Positions 1-4,277 of a DNA stretch of 7,717 bases are shown piece after piece. How positions within the stretch are numbered: the stretch's first letter is position 1; every line of letters starts with the position of its first letter. Source of the stretch: Lachnospiraceae bacterium (lineage in GTDB: Bacteria > Bacillota > Clostridia > Lachnospirales > Lachnospiraceae); the NCBI GenBank assembly GCA_900759225.1, contig CAAEUM010000269.1, positions 1-7,717 of the forward strand, given 5' to 3'. Position numbers and translations under genes: made by a program. The notes beneath the pieces were generated by a model, which had not been told where the DNA came from, made no database searches, and worked only from the letters and a program-made list of their open reading frames with translations.

Positions 1-228
1 AGAAACACAAATAACTACAGCCAGGGATATAATCCGGCAGGCAGCAATGCAGGACAGGCTTACAAGCCTTACAAATATAATCCTGAATACAATACAGGCA
101 GCAGCCAGAACAGTGAGCAGGGACTGAATCAGGGCCAGAACCAGAATCAGGCATCTTCCTTCCGTCCAAGGACGAATCAGCAGATGCAGATCAATATTCC
201 TGATTTCCTTAAGAATAATAAGAGATAA
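1..228 (+). CDS. ftsZ: Cell division protein FtsZ, C-terminal end (partial)
   Basis: Open in frame 1 from the window edge to a TAA at 226–228, giving the last 75 residues. The stretch is rich in Gln, Asn, Ser, Gly and Tyr with no fold signature. This is the composition of the disordered linker that follows the tubulin-like GTPase body of FtsZ. It ends in INIPDFLKNNKR, which matches the conserved C-terminal peptide of FtsZ (compare the IPTFLRNRNKR-type end in Bacillus) that docks FtsA, SepF, EzrA or ZapD-type partners, followed by a short basic tail. The GTPase domain lies outside the window, so the call rests on this tail and on synteny: spoIIGA and sigE follow directly, as in many spore formers. 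FtsZ forms the cytokinetic ring and, in sporulation, the polar septum that precedes sigma-E activation. Confidence 0.88.
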   Translation, partial: RNTNNYSQGYNPAGSNAGQAYKPYKYNPEYNTGSSQNSEQGLNQGQNQNQASSFRPRTNQQMQINIPDFLKNNKR

Positions 229-265
229 GCAGGCAGGAGCGTATACTCCCTGTTTGTAAAAAGAG

Positions 266-316
266 AGCCTTTTCTTTTCAGAGTTTTAAATAAGTTCTGA
301 AAGGAAAAGGCTTTTT
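266..316 (+). terminator. Rho-independent terminator after ftsZ
   Basis: A 17-nt left arm (266–282, starting AGCCTTTTC) pairs with 296–312 (ending AAAAGGCT), with a single G·U position in the stem. The loop is 13 nt (283–295). A T tract covers 312–316. It lies 38 nt after the ftsZ stop and closes the division transcript before the spoIIGA promoter. Confidence 0.88.
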
Positions 317-353
317 GCATTATAAAAATCGCTTCTATGACGTTTCCATGCCC

Positions 354-360
354 TGTCGAA
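354..360 (+). promoter_or_regulatory. Spo0A box (0A box), upstream copy
   Basis: TGTCGAA is a perfect match to the 0A box recognised by phosphorylated Spo0A. It lies 31 bp (about three helical turns) upstream of a second, oppositely oriented box and about 70 bp before the predicted spoIIGA transcription start. Binding is inferred from the motif and its position. Confidence 0.72.
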
Positions 361-384
361 AACTTTTTCTTCCATGTCTTATGA

Positions 385-391
385 TTCGACA
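385..391 (-). promoter_or_regulatory. Spo0A box (0A box), promoter-proximal copy
   Basis: TTCGACA is the exact reverse complement of TGTCGAA. It ends 21 bp before the TATAAT at 413–418, so it occupies the place of the -35 element. In the Bacillus subtilis spoIIG promoter the -35-like element is likewise too far (about 22 bp) from the -10, and Spo0A~P bound there contacts sigma-A RNA polymerase. The same design seems to be present here. Confidence 0.75.
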
Positions 392-418
392 GTATATGAT
401 GAGGGATTTCTGTATAAT
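385..418 (+). promoter_or_regulatory. Predicted Spo0A-activated sigma-A promoter of spoIIGA–sigE
   Basis: A perfect -10 TATAAT lies at 413–418, preceded by TG at 411–412. No good -35 exists at 17 bp spacing; instead the 0A box sits at 385–391. The expected transcription start is near 425, about 10 nt before the GGGAGG ribosome binding site at 434–439. This start also rules out the upstream ATG at 374 as the spoIIGA start. Confidence 0.72.
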
Positions 419-454
419 GTAGTTATTCTGCATGGGAGGTGGTGCCTGGTATCG

Positions 455-1339
455 ATGGTTTATACAGTTTATATCGACGTGGTGCTGCTTGCCAATACCC
501 TGATGGATCTGGCAGTGCTTCTGATCGTAAGGAAGGCAGAGGGTCATTCACTTTCAGGGAAAAAGGAAAGGCTGCGGCTCTTGGGGGCAGCACTTATTGG
601 AGGCTTATGGGCCTGTATACTGGCTATGGATCCAGGTATTCCCGGCTGGCTTCAGGGCATTATTACTTACATAGGAATCAGCGTTTTAATGGCAGGGGCA
701 GCCTTCGGATTTAAAAGTCCCAGAGGAACCCTGCGGGATGTGGCGTGGATCTATCTTGTTTCCCTGGTGCTTTCAGGCATTATGGTGACGGTGCGGGAGC
801 AGGCAGAGCGCGGCACTTATTTTAACCGGCTTTCTTCTATGCAGGGGTGGGGAGAGCTTCACGTTTTAGCCTGGCTGTTTTGTGCAGCAGGGGCAGCAGC
901 AGGCGCTTACGGGCTCTTGGGGATTTTGCTTCAATACGTGAAAAAAACAGCCTGCAGAAATGATCTATGCCAGGTTACCTTAAGGTACCGGGGAAAGGCA
1001 GAATCCGTTACCGGACTCATTGATACGGGAAACCGTCTTACGGAACCTGTAAGCGGGAAGCCGGTCCATGTGGCTGAAAGGGAGTTAATGGAGCGGCTCT
1101 GCCCGGCACCGGAGGGAATTATTTATATCCCCTATCAGTCTGTAGGAGGAAGCGGGTTTCTTTTAGCCCTCTTTATAGACGAGATAAGGGTAGAAGGAAA
1201 AGGGGAGTGTTATCTTTTAGAACGGCCCCTGGTGGCTGTTTCCAATCGGCCTCTTTGTACATCAAGTGAATATCAGATACTGATACAGAAAACAGACCAA
1301 GGAATTCAGCTGACAGGAGGACATTCCCATGATGATTAA
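455..1339 (+). CDS. spoIIGA: Sporulation sigma-E processing aspartic protease SpoIIGA
   Basis: A 294-residue protein (the B. subtilis homologue has about 309). The start is ATG 455, beginning [12 protein letters not shown], the usual SpoIIGA N-terminus. An in-frame ATG at 374 lies upstream of the predicted transcription start. A GGGAGGTGG ribosome site is at 434–442, with a rather long 12-nt spacer. About five hydrophobic segments (roughly residues 3–25, 40–58, 63–85, 95–112 and 135–160) form the membrane half. The soluble half carries the aspartic protease motif LIDTGN with catalytic Asp190, followed by [11 protein letters not shown] and the IPYQSVGG block. SpoIIGA sits in the sporulation septum and cleaves the pro-sequence from pro-sigma-E on the mother-cell side, after a forespore signal (SpoIIR). 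The gene overlaps sigE by 11 bp, so the two are co-transcribed and probably translationally coupled. Confidence 0.95.
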   Translation: MVYTVYIDVVLLANTLMDLAVLLIVRKAEGHSLSGKKERLRLLGAALIGGLWACILAMDPGIPGWLQGIITYIGISVLMAGAAFGFKSPRGTLRDVAWIYLVSLVLSGIMVTVREQAERGTYFNRLSSMQGWGELHVLAWLFCAAGAAAGAYGLLGILLQYVKKTACRNDLCQVTLRYRGKAESVTGLIDTGNRLTEPVSGKPVHVAERELMERLCPAPEGIIYIPYQSVGGSGFLLALFIDEIRVEGKGECYLLERPLVAVSNRPLCTSSEYQILIQKTDQGIQLTGGHSHDD

Positions 1340-2069
1340 GGTATCCATACCCAACCGTTTCCAGTTAAAGACAGTGCCGGGCTTTCGGACAGTTTTCATG
1401 CACCGTCAGGGGGAAGTGCATTATATTGGCGGCGCTGATATTCTTCCACCTCCCCTGGAGGCAGAGGAGGAGGGGCGCATGATAGGTCTTTTGGGAGGGA
1501 CAGAGGAAAAACAGGCAAGGGCCAGCCTGATTGAGCACAACCTCCGCCTGGTTGTATATATCGCCAAAAAGTTTGACAATACGAGCGTTGGGGTGGAGGA
1601 TTTGATTTCCATAGGGACGATTGGGTTGATCAAGGCCATTAATACCTTTAAGCCGGATAAGAAGATCAAGCTGGCAACCTATGCATCAAGATGTATTGAG
1701 AATGAGATACTCATGTACCTGCGCCGCAATAATAAAACAAGGCTGGAGGTGTCCATTGATGAACCTCTGAACGTGGACTGGGATGGAAATGAGCTTTTAT
1801 TGTCGGATATCCTGGGAACAGAGGAGGATATTATTTATCATGGCATTGAAAATGAGGTGGAGCGGGATCTGCTGAGCAATGCCATCAGCCGGCTGGCGCC
1901 CAGGGAGCGGCAGATCGTGGAGCTTCGATATGGGCTGACGGATAAAAACGGGGAGGAGATGACGCAGAAGGAGGTAGCTGATCTAATGGGAATCTCCCAG
2001 TCTTACATATCCAGGCTGGAAAAGAAGATCATGAAGCGCCTGAAAAAAGAGATTGTACGTTTTGGGTAA
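1329..2069 (+). CDS. sigE: RNA polymerase sporulation sigma factor, pro-sigma-E
   Basis: A 246-residue sigma-70-family factor that directs early mother-cell transcription. The start is ATG 1329, eight nt after AGGAGG (1315–1320); a second ATG follows at 1332. Residues 1 to about 30 form the pro-sequence. The junction VHYIGG (30–35), then LPPPL, matches the region around the SpoIIGA cleavage site in Bacillus. Region 2 (about 67–137) contains [26 protein letters not shown] and [20 protein letters not shown], the core-binding and -10-recognition helices; the last block is almost identical to Bacillus sigma-E. Region 4 (about 183–243) contains [13 protein letters not shown] and the helix-turn-helix [21 protein letters not shown] for -35 recognition. 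The pro-sequence and direct coupling to spoIIGA separate it from sigma-K and sigma-F/G. It is controlled at the Spo0A promoter and by proteolysis. Confidence 0.96.
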   Translation: MMIKVSIPNRFQLKTVPGFRTVFMHRQGEVHYIGGADILPPPLEAEEEGRMIGLLGGTEEKQARASLIEHNLRLVVYIAKKFDNTSVGVEDLISIGTIGLIKAINTFKPDKKIKLATYASRCIENEILMYLRRNNKTRLEVSIDEPLNVDWDGNELLLSDILGTEEDIIYHGIENEVERDLLSNAISRLAPRERQIVELRYGLTDKNGEEMTQKEVADLMGISQSYISRLEKKIMKRLKKEIVRFG

Positions 2070-2074
2070 AGGGC

Positions 2075-2112
2075 AGTGCCGGAAGAGGAAAACCTTCCGG
2101 CACTATTTTTTT
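2075..2112 (+). terminator. Rho-independent terminator after sigE
   Basis: A perfect 11-bp GC-rich stem, AGTGCCGGAAG (2075–2085) with CTTCCGGCACT (2094–2104), encloses an 8-nt loop. Seven T follow at 2106–2112. It lies 6 nt after the sigE stop. Read from the other strand the hairpin has no T run, so it probably terminates the sigE transcript only. The convergent RNase gene ends 13 nt away without an obvious terminator of its own. Confidence 0.93.
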
Positions 2113-2124
2113 GTGTCCTCTGGA

Positions 2125-3102
2125 TCAGCGCATCTGCACCATGTTGTCCTTGATCCGGAAGGTGCCGAAGCTGCGGATAAAGCTGGATAAGCGGCTGAAG
2201 CCGTACTGCTTTACATCAAAGGAAGGGAAGGATTTCTTCAGCTCGTCATGGATGATGCTTAAATTGTCCACATGGCCCTTGTTGTCGCGGATAATGCGGA
2301 TGATCTCTTTCTCAATCTCACTCTGGGAAATGCCGGTGCTTTTTTCCTGGACAAAATAGCCGCCATGGAGCTTTACTACCTGGAAATCGTTGTTGTCCAG
2401 ATTTTCCAAAAAGGTAGAGAGCTTGGAATAGCCGTAATTACGAACATCAAAGTCGGAAAAACGCTTTGTAAGGAAACTGCCTACCTTTGCAAGGATAATA
2501 GGCTGGTTCTGGCTGTTGTTTTCAATGAGGAGCTTTGTGATCGCCTTCTGGATCTCATCCTTGCTGGTGATGGTTTTCTGGATTTCATCAATGGAGGCCA
2601 CCTCCGTTTTCAGAGAGGTGTTTGATCTTCCCCTGGCAGGCATCGAAGATTCAGTTCCTTCATCTGAGGAAATAATTTCCAGCAGCTTAAAGGTATCACA
2701 GGCTGCACGGAAGGGCTTTGGAGTTTTCTGTTCCCCGATCCCCATAACGAACATGCCGGCCTCCCTGAGCCTCTGTGCCAGCTTTGTAAAGTCGGAATCG
2801 CTGGATACAAGGCAGAAGCCGTCTACATTTCCGGAATAGAGGATATCCATAGCGTCAATGATCATGGCGGAATCGGTTGCATTCTTTCCGGTGGTGTAGC
2901 TGTACTGCTGGATCGGGTTGACAGACCAGTCGAGAAGGACATTTTTCCAGCCCCGCTTTTCGTTGTCGGTCCAGTCACCGTAAATCCGTTTGTAGGTTGC
3001 GATCCCAATATCGGAAACTTCGTCCAATATGTATTTAATGTACTTTGGTGAGACGTTATCGGCGTCGATCAATACTGCAAATCTGCGGTCATTTTGTTCC
3101 AT
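2125..3102 (-). CDS. NYN (PIN-like) ribonuclease-type protein with two LOTUS/OST-HTH domains
   Basis: A 325-residue, probably cytoplasmic protein. Residues about 8–145 form an NYN/LabA (DUF88) domain: VLIDADN with Asp13 and Asp15, TDSAMIIDAMDIL with Asp77, and LVSSDSDF with Asp102 and Asp104. These acidic residues make up the metal-binding site of this PIN-like nuclease fold. A polar linker (146–181) follows, then two OST-HTH/LOTUS domains (about 182–252 and 260–325) that are clearly paralogous: FSDFDVRNYGYSKLSTF and FPSFDVKQYGFSRLSSF. LOTUS domains bind RNA, and the NYN+LOTUS architecture also occurs in eukaryotic MARF1. I therefore infer an RNA-directed endonuclease or RNA-processing factor; the substrate is unknown. 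The start ATG is fixed by the conserved N-terminus, but the ribosome site is weak (AGAAAG at best). It is convergent to sigE and downstream of sigG on the same strand, with its own predicted promoter. Confidence 0.88.
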   Translation of the reverse strand: MEQNDRRFAVLIDADNVSPKYIKYILDEVSDIGIATYKRIYGDWTDNEKRGWKNVLLDWSVNPIQQYSYTTGKNATDSAMIIDAMDILYSGNVDGFCLVSSDSDFTKLAQRLREAGMFVMGIGEQKTPKPFRAACDTFKLLEIISSDEGTESSMPARGRSNTSLKTEVASIDEIQKTITSKDEIQKAITKLLIENNSQNQPIILAKVGSFLTKRFSDFDVRNYGYSKLSTFLENLDNNDFQVVKLHGGYFVQEKSTGISQSEIEKEIIRIIRDNKGHVDNLSIIHDELKKSFPSFDVKQYGFSRLSSFIRSFGTFRIKDNMVQMR

Positions 3103-3130
3103 GTTTTTTATTCGCTTTCTGTGTCAGACT

Positions 3131-3165
3131 GCGGCAGTCCGGGAAAACAGGCTCCTGACTGCCGC
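3131..3165. repeat. Inverted repeat in the leader of the NYN–LOTUS gene
   Basis: GCGGCAGTC (3131–3139) and GACTGCCGC (3157–3165) are perfect 9-bp arms around a 17-nt loop. In the - strand transcript the hairpin lies 28 nt before the RNase start codon. On the + strand it is followed by TTTTCATTT, so it could also act as a weak terminator of antisense transcription; no + strand gene needs one here. Confidence 0.6.
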
Positions 3166-3183
3166 TTTTCATTTAAAAGTGGC

Positions 3184-3213
3184 ATCCCGCAGGCAAAAAG
3201 ACGTCTGCGAGAT
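3184..3213 (-). terminator. Hairpin after sigG, possible terminator or 5' end of the NYN–LOTUS leader
   Basis: CTGCGAGAT (3205–3213) and ATCCCGCAG (3184–3192) form a 9-bp stem with one G·U in the - strand RNA. The loop is 12 nt. GG/CC at the base (3181–3182 with 3215–3216) could extend it across one mismatch. Only a loose T-rich stretch follows, so as a sigG terminator it is weak. The predicted start of the RNase transcript is near 3213, so the hairpin may instead cap that leader. Confidence 0.42.
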
Positions 3214-3219
3214 ACCTCT

Positions 3220-3248
3220 AGTGTAACACAGATGGAAAATGACGGCAA
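3220..3248 (-). promoter_or_regulatory. Predicted sigma-A promoter of the NYN–LOTUS gene
   Basis: Read on the - strand: -35 TTGCCG (3243–3248), 17-bp spacer, -10 TACACT (3220–3225) with an extended TGT just before it. Both hexamers match 4 of 6. The predicted start near 3213 gives a leader of about 110 nt with two hairpins. The promoter lies about 30 bp after the sigG stop codon. Confidence 0.5.
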
Positions 3249-3276
3249 GGAAAACAGGAAACGGCCTGCACTGTTA

Positions 3277-4053
3277 CTAGCTTAGATAGGCCCGCATGGA
3301 CTTTAAGGCGCTTTTTTCCAGGCGGCTTACCTGGGCCTGGCTGATATGGATCTCCTGGGCTACCTCGGTCTGGGTCTTTCCCTCAAAAAAGCGCAGGTCA
3401 ATAATATGGCGTTCCCGCTCCGGCAGCCGTTTCATGGCCTCGCCCAGGGAAAGCTCCTCCACCCAGTTTTCCTCCAGGTTTTTCTTGTCGCTGATCTGGT
3501 CCATGACATACAAGGGATCGCCTCCGTCTGTATAGACAGGCTCATAAAGGCTTACAGGGGTCTGGATCGCATCCAGGGCATAGAGGATATCCTCACCGGA
3601 AATGCCGATCTCCTGTGCAATTTCCAAAATGGTAGGCTCTCTTGTGTTAAGCCGGGTCAGGTGTTCCCTGGCATAGAGGGCTTTATAGGCGGTGTCACGA
3701 AGAGAGCGGCTGACCCGGATGGCATTATTATCCCTCAAATACCGTCGTACTTCCCCAAGTATCATTGGTACAGCGTAGGTTGAAAACTTTACATTCTGGG
3801 TAATATCAAAGTTATCAATGGCCTTAATAAGGCCAATGCATCCAATCTGGAACAGATCGTCAATATTTTCCTGGCTGCCTGTAAAACGCTGGATCACGCT
3901 TAATACCAGCCGGAGGTTGCCGCGGATATATTGTTCCCTGGCGTGCTTGTCCCCTCCTAAGATCCTGCGGAACAGATTCTCCTTTTCCTCATTGCTCAGC
4001 AGGGGCAGCTTTGCAGTATTTACCCCGCAGATTTCCACTTTGTAGCCTGACAT
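3277..4053 (-). CDS. sigG: RNA polymerase sporulation sigma factor, sigma-G (late forespore)
   Basis: A 258-residue factor (Bacillus sigma-G has 260). The N-terminal MSGYKVEICGVNTAKLP is diagnostic: KVEICGV is typical of sigma-G and there is no pro-sequence. Region 2 holds GNLRLVLSVIQRF (45–57), IDDLFQIGCIGLIKAIDNFD and VKFSTYAVPMILGEVRRYLRDNN (88–110). Region 3 starts IRVSRSLRDTAYKAL (112–126). The EPVYTDGGDPLYVMDQISD block (171–189) and the region 4 helix-turn-helix TQTEVAQEIHISQAQVSRLEK (227–247) also match sigma-G. The start ATG has GGGAGG 8 nt upstream (4062–4067 on the + strand); the stop is TAG. The protein activates spore-protective genes in the engulfed forespore. The gene points toward sigE rather than following it. 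A sigma-G-like promoter suggests autoregulation, and the leader may restrict translation. Confidence 0.96.
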   Translation of the reverse strand: MSGYKVEICGVNTAKLPLLSNEEKENLFRRILGGDKHAREQYIRGNLRLVLSVIQRFTGSQENIDDLFQIGCIGLIKAIDNFDITQNVKFSTYAVPMILGEVRRYLRDNNAIRVSRSLRDTAYKALYAREHLTRLNTREPTILEIAQEIGISGEDILYALDAIQTPVSLYEPVYTDGGDPLYVMDQISDKKNLEENWVEELSLGEAMKRLPERERHIIDLRFFEGKTQTEVAQEIHISQAQVSRLEKSALKSMRAYLS

Positions 4054-4061
4054 AATCGGTA

Positions 4062-4130
4062 CCTCCCTTATGGTTGTCCCTGCCGGGCGGAAGCTGCCCG
4101 GTGTAAGGGGAATGAAACTGCCATAAGGGA
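4062..4130 (-). promoter_or_regulatory. sigG leader with nested inverted repeats covering the ribosome binding site
   Basis: On the - strand the ribosome site lies in TAAGGGAGG (+ coordinates 4062–4070). CCCTTA at 4104–4109 can pair with its TAAGGG part, closing a structure that contains the hairpin CCGGGC/GCCCGG (4083–4088 with 4096–4101). A longer 10-bp arm, TCCCTTATGG (4121–4130), also pairs with CCATAAGGGA (4064–4073), but it overlaps the predicted -10 and may not be fully transcribed. Control by folding is an inference. Confidence 0.45.
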
Positions 4131-4159
4131 ATGATGTACGGATTCAGGGGATTTTATAC
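4130..4159 (-). promoter_or_regulatory. Predicted sigma-G-type promoter of sigG
   Basis: Read on the - strand: -35 GTATA (4155–4159), 18-bp spacer, -10 CATCATT (4130–4136). This fits the sigma-G consensus as I recall it (GHATR, 18 bp, CATNHTA) with one mismatch, and fits the sigma-F -10 poorly. The start would lie near 4123, giving a leader of about 70 nt. A separate sigma-F promoter for first expression was not found. Confidence 0.45.
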
Positions 4160-4191
4160 GGGAAGAGCAGGAAAAGAGAAAGGAGGGAACG

Positions 4192-4225
4192 AAAAAAGAA
4201 GCCGGTTTATGATCCCGGCTCCTTC
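4192..4225 (-). terminator. Rho-independent terminator after the 5'-nucleotidase gene
   Basis: On the - strand an 11-bp stem (including G·U pairs) is centred on AGCCGG/CCGGCT (4215–4220 with 4200–4205). It has a 9-nt loop (4206–4214) and runs into a T tract (A run at 4192–4197 on the + strand). It lies about 50 nt after the nucleotidase stop and insulates sigG from that transcript. Confidence 0.87.
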
Positions 4226-4277
4226 AGGAGAACGTGCTTATAAAAATGAAACTGTTTGGGACGGCGGGACAGCTTTG

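Noticed and set aside
374..454. Longer spoIIGA reading frame starting at ATG 374
   Set aside because: The extra 27 residues lie upstream of, or across, the predicted -10 box and transcription start near 425, and are unlike SpoIIGA N-termini. ATG 455 gives the family's typical [10 protein letters not shown] start.
4111..4254. 10-bp direct repeat AATGAAACTG at 4111–4120 and 4245–4254
   Set aside because: Short, only two copies 134 bp apart, and not linked to a recognisable site; easily chance in A-rich intergenic DNA.
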